From Candidatus Nanoarchaeia archaeon (GTDB taxonomy: Archaea > Nanobdellota > Nanobdellia > Woesearchaeales > CG1-02-33-12), in the NCBI GenBank assembly GCA_028711925.1, contig JAQTRH010000006.1, positions 1 to 19,216 on the forward strand: a DNA stretch of 19,216 bases, given 5' to 3'. A model generated the notes under the pieces. It made no database searches. It was not told where the DNA came from and saw nothing but the letters and a program-made list of their open reading frames with translations. Numbering within the stretch: the stretch's first letter is position 1; each line of letters begins with the position of its first letter. Made by a program: the position numbers and the translations under genes. Below, piece by piece: positions 1 through 7,913 of the stretch.

Positions 1-2
1 GA

Positions 3-1094
3 AATTATCTTTTAACAAAGGAAGGAAAATACCTTAGAAAAGACGCAATCGACCTTTTGATCTCTGCTGGAGTAACAGAATTCAACAAACTGAGAAAAAA
101 AGAATTTGTCAGCGGAAAAGAGATTTTTAGCGTTATTATCCCTGATGATTTTAATTTTCAGGGAAAGTCAAAGGCATGCAAAAACTGCGACAAATGCAAG
201 AAAGAAAATTGCGAATATGACTGCTATGTATCAATTCAGGATGGAAAGCTTATAAGCGGAATAATAGACAGCGCAAATATAGGCGGCGGAAAGGGTATGA
301 TGCTTAGGAATATACACAAGAAATATGGTGAGAAAAAAGCAATTGATATGATCGCTGCTATGTTCAAACTGGGCACAGAGGTTCTTCTTAAACGCGGGTT
401 CACAATAGGCATTTCTGATGCTGACCTTCCAAAAGATGCGATTGAAAAAATACAAAGTGTCCTTGAAAAGGCAAGGGCTGATGTAAAAGATATGATTGAT
501 GAATATCATAATGAAAAAATGCAGGCTCTTCCTGGAAGGACTTTAAAGGAAACACTCGAACTAAGGATATTAGAACTGTTAAATAAAGCAAGAAACGACA
601 CAGGAAAGATTGTGTCAGAATACTCAAGAAAAGAAACACATATGCTTATAATGTCAGAATCAGGAGCAAGAGGCAATTTGCTTAACCTTGCGCAGATGGC
701 TGCCTGTGTAGGTCAGCAGGCTATGAGGGGAAAAAGGATAGAAAAAGGCTATGAAAACAGGACTCTTTCATGTTTCAAGAAAGGCGATTTAGGCTCTTCA
801 TCCCATGGTTTTATTGCAGATGGATTTAAGAAAGGCTTAAGCCCTTATGAATTTTTCTTTGCATCCATGACCGGGAGAGACAGCCTTATGGATACTGCAT
901 TAAGGACTCCTAAGTCAGGTTACCTTTACAGAAGGCTTGCAAACGCACTACAAGACCTTAAGGTTGAATATGATGATACTGTAAGAGATTCCAACAAGAG
1001 AATCGTTCAATTTGAGTACGGAGAAGACAAAATAGATGTTTCAAAATCAGACGGCGGCATAATTGACGTGAAGAATATAATAAATTCAAAATAA
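3..1094 (+). CDS. rpoA1: DNA-directed RNA polymerase subunit A' (3' part, runs off window)
   Basis: C-terminal part of the archaeal RNA polymerase largest-subunit N-terminal half. The frame is open from base 3 with no start, so the gene begins upstream of the window; a TTG at 57 is internal. Visible parts are the funnel/pore region and the bridge helix (FFFASMTGRDSLMDTALRT followed by SGYLYRRL), after which archaeal A' normally ends. The catalytic NADFDGD loop must lie upstream. A cysteine cluster (five Cys in CKNCDKCKKENCEYDC, bases about 177-230) precedes the funnel segment and may bind metal; I cannot judge how widespread it is. It ends TAA 12 nt before the first A'' piece, which has GGTGA (1096-1100) as Shine-Dalgarno, so the genes are co-transcribed and probably coupled. 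Confidence 0.97.
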   Translation, partial: NYLLTKEGKYLRKDAIDLLISAGVTEFNKLRKKEFVSGKEIFSVIIPDDFNFQGKSKACKNCDKCKKENCEYDCYVSIQDGKLISGIIDSANIGGGKGMMLRNIHKKYGEKKAIDMIAAMFKLGTEVLLKRGFTIGISDADLPKDAIEKIQSVLEKARADVKDMIDEYHNEKMQALPGRTLKETLELRILELLNKARNDTGKIVSEYSRKETHMLIMSESGARGNLLNLAQMAACVGQQAMRGKRIEKGYENRTLSCFKKGDLGSSSHGFIADGFKKGLSPYEFFFASMTGRDSLMDTALRTPKSGYLYRRLANALQDLKVEYDDTVRDSNKRIVQFEYGEDKIDVSKSDGGIIDVKNIINSK

Positions 1095-1106
1095 TGGTGA
1101 ACTATA

Positions 1107-1652
1107 ATGAGCAATTTATTTAAAAAATATGAAGAAATCCTTCCTAAAAAAGTAATTGATGATATAAAAGAAAACATCACATCTAAAGTAAGTGATGCAA
1201 GACTAAAGGAAATACTCGATAAGGCAGTTTTAGAATACGAAAATATGAAGGTAATGCCTGGTGAGTCTGTTGGAATAGTTAGTGCTGAATCTATCGGAGA
1301 GCCAGGAACACAGATGACCTTGAATACATTCCATTTCGCAGGAGTTGCAGAAATGAATGTTACGATGGGACTTCCAAGGATTATTGAGATTCTCGACGGC
1401 AAAAAATTAATACAAACCCCTATGATGGAGATTTACCTTAATAAGCCTTACAACCAGGGAAAGGACATAAAGAAAATCGCACTTTCAATAAAAGAAACAA
1501 AACTTGATGAAATTCTTTTAGAGATAAGCGTTAACATATCTGAATCAAAGATTGAGCTTGTTTTTGATGAAGAAAAAATAAAGAATATAGGAATAGATTA
1601 TTCAATCATCCAAAAAAGTTTAAAATCTAATGTTAAAAAACTTTCAATGTAA
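1107..1652 (+). CDS. rpoA2: RNA polymerase subunit A'', N-terminal piece (trigger loop)
   Basis: First half of RNA polymerase A'', 181 residues, against about 380-400 for the usual archaeal A''. It contains the PGESVGIVSAESIGEPGTQ segment and the trigger loop (MTLNTFHFAGVAEMNVTMG, residues about 70-90), then LPRIIEILDG and the start of the jaw domain. It ends at TAA 1650-1652, in the variable linker before the second conserved half. The reading frame continues without another stop straight into the next coding piece at 1680, which is in the same frame. Either A'' is a genuine two-gene subunit here, or a single nonsense codon (real or a sequence error) interrupts an otherwise intact gene. The identity of the protein is certain; the gene boundary is the open question. 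Confidence 0.93.
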   Translation: MSNLFKKYEEILPKKVIDDIKENITSKVSDARLKEILDKAVLEYENMKVMPGESVGIVSAESIGEPGTQMTLNTFHFAGVAEMNVTMGLPRIIEILDGKKLIQTPMMEIYLNKPYNQGKDIKKIALSIKETKLDEILLEISVNISESKIELVFDEEKIKNIGIDYSIIQKSLKSNVKKLSM

Positions 1653-1679
1653 AAAAAGGAAAATATAATAAGCCTGAAA

Positions 1680-2243
1680 ATGAGTGAAAAGGAAAAAGAA
1701 ATAAATGAGCTTTTCAAAACAAAAGAAAAAATAAAAGATATATATATTCAAGGTGTAAAGGGAATAAAACAGGTTCTCCCAATAAAGAGAGATGGTGAAT
1801 TTTTAATAGTAACTGCAGGAACAAACATGAAAAAGGTCATGGAGCTTGACTATGTAGATAAAACAAAGGTCATGTCAAACGACATATTTGAGATAGCAAG
1901 CATATTTGGAATAGAAGCTGCAAGGCAGGCTGTGATAAATGAGGTTTACAAAGTAATACAAAATCAGGGTTTAAATGTTGACATTAGGCATCTTATGCTC
2001 GTCGCTGATACTATGTGCGCATCTGGGACAATAAAGGGAGTTACAAGGTATGGTGTGGTTAAAGAAAAGGCAAGTGTTTTGGCAAGGGCTTCTTTTGAAA
2101 CACCTATCAAGCATATATTCAACGCAAGCCAGATAGGCGAGATAGACAATCTCAGCTCTGTTGTTGAAAATGTGATGCTTAACCAGCCAGTTCCTGTAGG
2201 AACAGGACTTCCAGGACTCATAACAAAGGTCAAGAGGGATTAA
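1680..2243 (+). CDS. rpoA2: RNA polymerase subunit A'', C-terminal piece
   Basis: Second half of RNA polymerase A'', 187 residues from ATG 1680. Conserved blocks are KIKDIYIQGVKGIKQV, NDIFEIASIFGIEAARQAVI, VDIRHLMLVADTMCASG, KASVLARASFETPIKHI and the C-terminal NQPVPVGTGL. Together with the piece ending at 1652 this reconstitutes a full-length A''. The ATG has no convincing Shine-Dalgarno: the nearest purine run, AAAGGAAAA (1655-1663), is about 16 nt away. In-frame sense codons fill 1653-1679 (K K E N I I S L K). From memory of the family, the ENIISLK stretch occupies the place of the short beta strand found in uninterrupted A'' proteins, so the start at 1680 is uncertain and translation may come through the upstream TAA or by reinitiation. 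Confidence 0.9.
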   Translation: MSEKEKEINELFKTKEKIKDIYIQGVKGIKQVLPIKRDGEFLIVTAGTNMKKVMELDYVDKTKVMSNDIFEIASIFGIEAARQAVINEVYKVIQNQGLNVDIRHLMLVADTMCASGTIKGVTRYGVVKEKASVLARASFETPIKHIFNASQIGEIDNLSSVVENVMLNQPVPVGTGLPGLITKVKRD

Positions 2244-2244
2244 A

Positions 2245-2523
2245 ATGGTAAAGAAGCAAGGATCTACAAACGATGTAAAAAAAGAAATCAAATCAAAAAA
2301 GTTTGTCATAGGAACAAATTCAGTTTTAAAAAATTTAAAGCTGAAAAAGCTTGAAAAGATTTATATTGCATCAAACTGTTCTGATAAAGCTAAAAAAGAT
2401 ATAGAAAAATATTCAAAAATTATGAATGTTCCTTTGGTTTTTTTAAAGCAGCCAAATGATGAGCTTGGAATAGTGTGCAAAAAACAATATTCTGTATCAA
2501 TGCTTGGCATTTTAAAGGAATAA
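2245..2523 (+). CDS. rpl30e: Ribosomal protein L30e
   Basis: Large-subunit protein eL30, 92 residues, of the L7Ae/L30e RNA-binding fold. Typical sequence includes FVIGTNSVLKNLKLKKLEKIYIA, followed by the nucleotide-binding loop region and the C-terminal NDELGIVCKKQYSVSMLGI. A lysine-rich N-terminal tail of about 18 residues precedes the fold. The start at 2245 lies 1 nt after the A'' stop, with AGGGA just upstream inside the end of rpoA2. The position between rpoA2 and nusA is the conserved archaeal order and supports the call. Confidence 0.95.
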   Translation: MVKKQGSTNDVKKEIKSKKFVIGTNSVLKNLKLKKLEKIYIASNCSDKAKKDIEKYSKIMNVPLVFLKQPNDELGIVCKKQYSVSMLGILKE

Positions 2524-2525
2524 GA

Positions 2526-2942
2526 ATGAAAATAAAGTACGACGCAAGCCATATGAAATTCATGTCTTTCTTTGAAAGCATTACAAAAGCAAAACTGAAA
2601 GACTGCTTTGTTGATAAAAACAACATGCTTTTTTTTGTTGTTGAGCAAAACAACATAGCAAAGGCAATTGGCAAAAACGGAGCAAATGTTAGAATAATAA
2701 ATGAAAAGCTAAACAGAAAGATTAAAATAGTAGAATTTAATCCCCAGGTTGAGAGCTTTGTTTCAAACCTTATAAGCCCTTTAAAAGCAAAGGATATAAG
2801 ATTTGAAAATAAGATATTAACAATTAACAGCACTGATACAAAAACAAGAGGGCTTTTAATAGGAAGAAACGCTCAAAACTTAAGAAACTACGAGAATACA
2901 GTGAAAAGATATTTTGATATTAATGAAATAAAGGTCATTTAA
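2526..2942 (+). CDS. nusA: Archaeal NusA-like KH-domain transcription factor
   Basis: Short archaeal NusA homologue of 138 residues, consisting of two KH RNA-binding domains without the bacterial N-terminal or S1 domains. KH1 carries an intact GxxG loop (AIGKNGANV). The second domain has LIGRNAQNL, where the last glycine of GxxG is alanine. I take ATG 2526, which follows the L30e stop by 2 nt; an in-frame GTG at 2475 would overlap rpl30e by about 50 bases and adds residues not expected for the family. It acts on RNA in transcription elongation/termination or rRNA maturation; the exact role in archaea is not settled. The flanking rpl30e and rps12 match the conserved operon. Confidence 0.92.
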   Translation: MKIKYDASHMKFMSFFESITKAKLKDCFVDKNNMLFFVVEQNNIAKAIGKNGANVRIINEKLNRKIKIVEFNPQVESFVSNLISPLKAKDIRFENKILTINSTDTKTRGLLIGRNAQNLRNYENTVKRYFDINEIKVI

Positions 2943-2943
2943 A

Positions 2944-3381
2944 ATGGGAAACAAATCATCAGGAATAAATGCAGGGAAAAAACTCAAGAAAAGAAGGAGC
3001 ACTTTTAGGTGGAACAGCAAGAGCTATACAAGAAAGACCCTTAACCTAAAGAAGAAATCTGATCCTTTAGGGGGATCATCACAGGCAAAGGGAATTGTTT
3101 TGGAAAAAGTTCAGTTAGAGGCAAAACAGCCAAACTCAGCTATGAGAAAATGCGTAAGGGTTCAGCTGATTAAGAACGGAAGACAAGTAACGGCATTCTT
3201 ACCAGGCGATGGCGCAACAAAGCTTGTGGATGAGCACGACGAGGTTATGATTGAGTGCATAGGCGGAAAAATGGGCCGTGCAAAGGGCGACATCGGCGGA
3301 GTAAGATGGTGCGTCACAAAGGTTAATGACCAGTCTCTTAATGCCTTGCTTAAAGGCAAGATAGAAAAAGCAAGAAAGTAA
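2944..3381 (+). CDS. rps12: Ribosomal protein S12 (uS12)
   Basis: Small-subunit decoding-centre protein, 145 residues, of the archaeal/eukaryotic S23e type with an N-terminal extension. The universally conserved KQPNSAMRKCVRVQL and the GRAKGDIGGVRW loop are present. The ATG is 1 nt after the nusA stop. In most archaea rps7 follows, then fusA or tuf; here the operon stops, with a T-rich stretch and then an unrelated helicase. rps7 is not in this window. Confidence 0.97.
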   Translation: MGNKSSGINAGKKLKKRRSTFRWNSKSYTRKTLNLKKKSDPLGGSSQAKGIVLEKVQLEAKQPNSAMRKCVRVQLIKNGRQVTAFLPGDGATKLVDEHDEVMIECIGGKMGRAKGDIGGVRWCVTKVNDQSLNALLKGKIEKARK

Positions 3382-3408
3382 TTCAATTATTTCTTATTTA
3401 TTTTTTCA
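3382..3408 (+). terminator. T-rich terminator-like stretch after rps12
   Basis: Directly after the rps12 stop the coding strand is T-rich (runs TTATTTCTTATTTATTTTTT). Archaeal intrinsic termination relies mainly on oligo-T in the coding strand, so this is a plausible end of the rpoA-rps12 operon. There is no stable hairpin. Weak evidence. Confidence 0.35.
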
Positions 3409-3413
3409 ACAAG

Positions 3414-3422
3414 TTTTATAAG
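3414..3422 (+). promoter_or_regulatory. TATA box of the Lhr helicase gene
   Basis: TTTTATAAG is centred about 27 bp before ATG 3445. That places the predicted transcription start at or next to the start codon, so the helicase mRNA is probably leaderless. No Shine-Dalgarno is seen before the ATG, which fits. Confidence 0.6.
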
Positions 3423-3444
3423 CTTAATCTTATTATTTTTCAAT

Positions 3445-6036
3445 ATGATAAATGTAAAGGATAATCCAAATACTGCAGATGAGATAATAAAACTAATGAA
3501 CCCATTGGTGAAAAAATGGTTCTTCTCAAGGTTTAAGGAGTTTTCCCTCCCTCAAAAATTTGGCATAATGGAAGTTCATTCAAGAACCAATGTTCTTATA
3601 TCAGCTCCAACCGGAGCAACAAAAACACTGACTTCATTTTTATCAGTTTTAAATGAGCTTGTTGACTCTGCTGAAAAAGGAATTTTGCAGGACAAGGTTT
3701 ACTGTGTTTATATTTCACCTTTAAAGGCTTTGAATTATGACATTGAGGTTAATTTAAAGCAGCCTTTAAAAGAGATTGAGGAGATTGCAGGAAAAAAACT
3801 TGGAATAAGGGTTGCGGTAAGGACAGGCGACACAACAGCATCAGAAAAGTCTAAGATGCTTAAAAAGCCTCCTCATATTCTTATCACAACTCCTGAGTCA
3901 TTGGCGATTGTATTGTCTGCAGTGAAATTCAGGGAATTGCTGACCAATGTTGACTGGTGCATTATAGATGAGATTCATGCGCTTGCCGAGAATAAAAGAG
4001 GAGTTCATCTATCATTAAGCCTGGAAAGATTGCAAAGGCTTTCTGAGCATATATGCAGAGTCGGTTTAAGCGCTACAATAAGTCCTCTTGAGGAAGTTGC
4101 AAAGTTTCTTGTTGGTTATGATAATGGAAAGCAAAGACCCTGTAAAATTATAAATGTTCAGTTCATAAAAAAAATGGACTTAAAGGTGTTAAGCCCTGTT
4201 CCTGATTTAATTAACACTACTCAGGATGAGATGCACTACCAGATGTATAGCTTAATAGACAAGCTTATACAAGACCATAAGACAACACTTATTTTCACAA
4301 ACACCAGGGCGGCAACAGAAAGGGTTGTTGACCATTTAAAAGAAAAATTTCCAAAGAACTATGCTGAGAACATAGGCGCTCATCACGGCTCTCTTTCAAA
4401 AACACACCGGCATAATGTTGAAATAAAGCTGAGGGAAGGCAGGCTAAAGGTTGTGGTTTCAAGCACTTCTTTGGAGCTTGGAATAGACATTGGATATATT
4501 GATTTAGTTATACTTCTCGGCTCGCCAAAATCAGTTGCTCGCGCTTTACAAAGATGCGGCCGCTCAGGGCATAAGCTTCATGATGTTTCAAAGGGAAGAA
4601 TTATCGTACTTGACAGGGATGATTTAGTTGAGTGCGCTGTTTTATTAAAATCTGCCATAGAGGAAAAAATAGACAGGATTCACATTCCAGAAAACTGCCT
4701 TGATGTACTTGTCCAGCATATGTATGGCATTGCAATATCTGAGAAAATCCACATAAATGAGATGTTTTCCCTGATAAAAAAAAGCTACTGCTACCATAAT
4801 CTTGAAAGAATTGATTTCAATGAACTTGTTGATTACCTTGCAGGAAAATATATCTCTCTTGAAGACAGGCATATCTATGCCAAAATTTGGCATGATGAGG
4901 AAACAGGGATGATAGGAAGAAGGGGGAAGCTTGCAAGGGTAATGTATATGACAAATATAGGAACAATACCTGATGAAACATTCATAATAGTAAAGGTAGG
5001 AGAACAGACAATAGGAAAGATAGATGAGGCATTTCTTGAGAAAATGCACCGCGGGGATGTTTTTGTTTTGGGAGGAAGCACTTATGAGTTTCTTTACTCA
5101 AAAGGAACTGTTGCATATGTGAGGGCATCTGCAAACAGGCCGCCCACAATTCCATCATGGGTTTCTGAAAGCCTTCCTTTGAGCTTTGACCTGGCCGTGG
5201 AAATAGGAAAGTTCAGGCGTTATATGGAAGAAAGATTTTTGAAAAAGGAAAGCAAGAAAAACATAATAGAATTCATAAATGAATATCTTTACGTGGATGA
5301 TTATGCTGCAAATTCTATCTTCAGTTATTTCCAGCAGCAGTATTACTATGCTGAGATTCCCTCTGTAAAAAAGCTTGTTATTGAAAATTATAGTGATGAA
5401 ACAAGAAAATATTATATTTTTCACAGTCTTTATGGAAGAAGAGTCAATGATGTTTTGTCGAGGGCAGTTGCATTCGCAATATCAAGGTCCCAGCACCATG
5501 ATGTAGAGATTGGAATAAGCGACAACGGTTTTTTTATTGCATCAGAAAAAGGATTAAATGCAGTCAAGGGGCTTAGAATACTTAAGTCAGAGAAAATTGA
5601 TTTAGTTATGAAGATGGCCATTGAAAAAACAGAAGTGCTTAAAAGAAGATTTAGGCATTGCGCAACAAGAGCCCTGATGATTCTAAGGAATTATCAAGGC
5701 AAGAGAATGCGTGTCGGCCGTCAGCAGGTTTCTTCAATGATATTGATAAGCGCAGTCAAGAGAATCTCAAATGATTTTTCAATATTAAAGGAGGCCAGAA
5801 GAGAGGTTTTAAATGATTTGATGGATATTGAAAAAGCAAAGATGGTTTTAAAGGATATTGAAGATAAAAAAATAAAGATAAAACAAATAGTGACTAGGAT
5901 ACCCTCTCCCTTTGCATTAAACCTTGTTATGCAGGGCAGAATGGATGTTATGAGAATGGAAGACAAGATGGAATTTTTAAGAAGAATGCACCAAATGATA
6001 CTCGCTAAAATAGGCCAAAACCACAAACTTGAATAA
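3445..6036 (+). CDS. Lhr-type superfamily 2 ATP-dependent helicase
   Basis: Large helicase-related protein family member of 863 residues. Superfamily 2 motifs in order: FSLPQ (33-37), Walker A APTGATKT (54-61), TTPESL (148-153), Walker B DEIH (175-178), SAT (209-211), FTNTRAATERV (284-294), STSLELGIDIG (340-350) and QRCGRSGH (369-376). The remaining 490 residues match the Lhr-core layout of winged helix plus beta-barrel. The family unwinds 3'-tailed DNA or RNA:DNA hybrids in repair. In Walker A the residue before the catalytic lysine K60 is Thr instead of the usual Gly, while all other motifs look intact. The stop lies 1 nt before the start of a metallophosphoesterase that often accompanies Lhr in archaea (COG1201 with COG1407), suggesting a helicase-nuclease pair. 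There is a small chance it belongs to another Ski2-like branch. Confidence 0.92.
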   Translation: MINVKDNPNTADEIIKLMNPLVKKWFFSRFKEFSLPQKFGIMEVHSRTNVLISAPTGATKTLTSFLSVLNELVDSAEKGILQDKVYCVYISPLKALNYDIEVNLKQPLKEIEEIAGKKLGIRVAVRTGDTTASEKSKMLKKPPHILITTPESLAIVLSAVKFRELLTNVDWCIIDEIHALAENKRGVHLSLSLERLQRLSEHICRVGLSATISPLEEVAKFLVGYDNGKQRPCKIINVQFIKKMDLKVLSPVPDLINTTQDEMHYQMYSLIDKLIQDHKTTLIFTNTRAATERVVDHLKEKFPKNYAENIGAHHGSLSKTHRHNVEIKLREGRLKVVVSSTSLELGIDIGYIDLVILLGSPKSVARALQRCGRSGHKLHDVSKGRIIVLDRDDLVECAVLLKSAIEEKIDRIHIPENCLDVLVQHMYGIAISEKIHINEMFSLIKKSYCYHNLERIDFNELVDYLAGKYISLEDRHIYAKIWHDEETGMIGRRGKLARVMYMTNIGTIPDETFIIVKVGEQTIGKIDEAFLEKMHRGDVFVLGGSTYEFLYSKGTVAYVRASANRPPTIPSWVSESLPLSFDLAVEIGKFRRYMEERFLKKESKKNIIEFINEYLYVDDYAANSIFSYFQQQYYYAEIPSVKKLVIENYSDETRKYYIFHSLYGRRVNDVLSRAVAFAISRSQHHDVEIGISDNGFFIASEKGLNAVKGLRILKSEKIDLVMKMAIEKTEVLKRRFRHCATRALMILRNYQGKRMRVGRQQVSSMILISAVKRISNDFSILKEARREVLNDLMDIEKAKMVLKDIEDKKIKIKQIVTRIPSPFALNLVMQGRMDVMRMEDKMEFLRRMHQMILAKIGQNHKLE

Positions 6037-6037
6037 A

Positions 6038-6751
6038 ATGAAAGGTTATGAAATAATTGATTTGGGAATTCTGGTTGAAAAAAACACAATTATCTTTTCA
6101 GATTTTCATATTGGATATGAGGAAGCGTTAAACAAAAAAGGAATTCTCTTGCCAAAATTTCAGTTTAAAGAGATAATAACCAGATTAAATAAAATATTTA
6201 CTGAATTAAAAAAAAGGAAAATAAAAATTGAAAAAATAGTTATTAATGGTGATTTAAAGCACGAGTTCGGCAAGATATCAGAGCAGGAATGGAGGGAAAC
6301 TTTAAGACTGCTGGACTTTTTGCTAAAGCATTGCAAAGAGATAATTCTTGTAAAAGGGAATCATGATACTGTTCTCGGGCCTATTGCTGAAAAAAGAAAT
6401 GTAGAAATTGTTGAGCAGTTTATTATAGGTGATATCCTGATTATTCATGGCCATAAAATTCCTGATAAAAAAATAATTGAAAAGTGCAAAACAATAATAA
6501 TAGGGCATGAGCATCCAGCTGTATCCTTAAGAGATGATGCAAGAAGCGAGAAATTCAAGTGTTTTTTAAAAGGCAGGTTTAAGAATAAGGGATTGGTTGT
6601 AATGCCTTCTTTTTGTTTGGCCGCAGAAGGAACAGATGTTTTAAGTGAGAATTTGCTGAGCCCTTTCCTAAAACAAGATATAAGAAAATTTGATGTTGTT
6701 ATCGTAGCTGATAAATCATATAATTTTGGAAAATTAAAAAATTTACTTTAG
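6038..6751 (+). CDS. ICC-like metallophosphoesterase, partner of Lhr
   Basis: Calcineurin-type metallophosphoesterase of 237 residues. All metal-binding motifs are present: D22-F-H24, G71-D72, G107-N-H-D110, H137-G-H139 and G156-H-E-H159. The form resembles the archaeal ICC-like group (COG1407); a bacterial relative found beside Lhr is reported to be a Mn-dependent DNA nuclease. I use ATG 6038, 1 nt after the helicase stop; an upstream TTG at 6029 would overlap the helicase and lacks support. The tight spacing implies translational coupling and joint action on nucleic acid damage, which is inference. The last 9 bases overlap the 3' end of the convergent gene on the other strand. Confidence 0.88.
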   Translation: MKGYEIIDLGILVEKNTIIFSDFHIGYEEALNKKGILLPKFQFKEIITRLNKIFTELKKRKIKIEKIVINGDLKHEFGKISEQEWRETLRLLDFLLKHCKEIILVKGNHDTVLGPIAEKRNVEIVEQFIIGDILIIHGHKIPDKKIIEKCKTIIIGHEHPAVSLRDDARSEKFKCFLKGRFKNKGLVVMPSFCLAAEGTDVLSENLLSPFLKQDIRKFDVVIVADKSYNFGKLKNLL

Positions 6752-7414
6752 CTCAAGGTTTACAATGTGGTTAACTGCATCCTCAAGAGGCTCTCTAATG
6801 CCCTTTCTAAATTCTTCCCTAAGATCATCAAGCTGGTCGCGCTTGAAACCCCTTATTTCTAATTCAGAAATAACATAATTAAAGAAAACCTGATAAATTG
6901 ATTCCTTGCTTCTTTTCTCTTTGTTGTATTTTGTTATGGACTTTTTAACCAGTGAAGGATTTAATCCAATGTCTCTTAGTTTACTCTCTAAATTTTTTGA
7001 ATTAATCGGGATTATTTTACCTTTTTCTGAATCAATGGTTATATTTTTTTTATTTTCTGGAAATTTAATACTTAATCCAAACCTATAGCCTAATGGGTCA
7101 AGTGATGGCTCAATATAATTAAAAATCCTGTACTCGTCTCCATGAAGTATTTCTTTTAGCTCTTCATCTTTTGTGCCGCCATAAATCTCATTAAAGCAAA
7201 TTACAAATCCATTCCTTCTCAACAAACCTTCGCCTTCTCTGGGAACTGCTCTTATAAATGAAACATTGCTAATGCCAGGCATGTTTTTTATTTGTTGATA
7301 TTGTTTTTCAACTATTTCAACTTGATTTCTGTATGCTTCCTTAACTGCTTCTTCGGCAAGAGGCATAGCTGCCTTTAAAGCCTTGTAATTTTCATTGTGA
7401 TTTTCTTCTTCCAT
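6743..7414 (-). CDS. Unrecognised protein, 223 residues
   Basis: I do not recognise this protein. It is hydrophilic and charged, with no signal peptide or membrane segment. Residues about 10-45 form a probable helix rich in Ala, Glu and Gln. The central part (SFIRAVPREGEGLLRRNGF and later DPLGYRFGLSIKFPENK) looks like mixed alpha/beta, and the C-terminal third is Lys/Glu-rich helix. I choose ATG 7414 because AAGGAG (7421-7426) sits 6 nt before it; the longer frame to 7477 would run through the promoter. Its 3' end overlaps the convergent phosphoesterase by 9 bases. The promoter carries a 17-bp element that is repeated before the next gene on this strand (7490-7891), pointing to shared control. 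Confidence 0.7.
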   Translation of the reverse strand: MEEENHNENYKALKAAMPLAEEAVKEAYRNQVEIVEKQYQQIKNMPGISNVSFIRAVPREGEGLLRRNGFVICFNEIYGGTKDEELKEILHGDEYRIFNYIEPSLDPLGYRFGLSIKFPENKKNITIDSEKGKIIPINSKNLESKLRDIGLNPSLVKKSITKYNKEKRSKESIYQVFFNYVISELEIRGFKRDQLDDLREEFRKGIREPLEDAVNHIVNLELK

Positions 7415-7445
7415 TTTTAACTCCTTAAATATAAATATCTTTAAT

Positions 7446-7474
7446 AATATATAAACATTTCTGTTTGTAACTAC
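7446..7474 (-). promoter_or_regulatory. Promoter with shared 17-bp element, copy 1
   Basis: Read on the minus strand: GTAGTTACAAACAGAAA (7474-7458), 2 bp, then TATA-like TTTATATATT (7455-7446). The gene start at 7414 is about 36 bp after the TATA centre, leaving room for a short leader with AAGGAG. The 17-mer is identical to one in front of the neighbouring gene and includes the usual position of the BRE, but extends further upstream than BRE needs. Confidence 0.65.
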
Positions 7475-7489
7475 CATATAATAAATAAA

Positions 7490-7891
7490 TTATTTTTTAG
7501 GATAGTAGAATGTTGTTGCTTTTTTAGTTGATTTATAGTAATTGTGAGCGATTCTTGCCAGATCATTGCTGAAATTATTGTCATCTAAAAAAATATCGAG
7601 ACATCCCTTATTGCTAACTATAAAATGGCCTATATCCTCCTTGTTTTCTATGTCTTTCCTTAAAATAATGTAATAAGATGAATTATTGTATAACTCTTTT
7701 CTTTCATTAGGAAAATCAAATTTTGCACAGCCAATCCTGAAATCAAGGCATGAATCAAGTTTTTCAGGAAACCTTTCATTGCTGTTTGTTAAGGCGCCCA
7801 GTGCAAATGATTCTCTATGAATAAATTTTAGATAAATGCAGTTTATTAGAGTTTTGATATCCTGTCTTGAATCTTCATATATTGCTTTCAT
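7490..7891 (-). CDS. Unrecognised protein, 133 residues
   Basis: I do not recognise this protein. It is soluble with no membrane segment. Four cysteines (about residues 18, 48, 55 and 97) do not form a clear metal site. The sequence alternates short predicted helices and strands, with an aromatic, basic end (YYKSTKKATTFYYPKK). ATG 7891 lies about 26 bp after TTTATATTC (7912-7920), so the mRNA is probably leaderless; no Shine-Dalgarno is present. It shares its promoter element with the downstream 223-residue gene although the two proteins look unrelated. Confidence 0.65.
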   Translation of the reverse strand: MKAIYEDSRQDIKTLINCIYLKFIHRESFALGALTNSNERFPEKLDSCLDFRIGCAKFDFPNERKELYNNSSYYIILRKDIENKEDIGHFIVSNKGCLDIFLDDNNFSNDLARIAHNYYKSTKKATTFYYPKK

Positions 7892-7913
7892 ATTTCTTAA
7901 TTGCTTATCAAGA

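Noticed and set aside
1007..1402. 131-codon minus-strand frame across the rpoA1-rpoA2 junction
   Set aside because: It overlaps two certain RNA polymerase genes, has no Shine-Dalgarno or TATA box at the right place, and its sequence has no recognisable pattern.
1650..1652. TAA recoded as an amino acid in this organism
   Set aside because: Many clearly complete genes in the window end with TAA at the expected C-terminus (rps12, fusA, tuf, rps10), so general reassignment is excluded.
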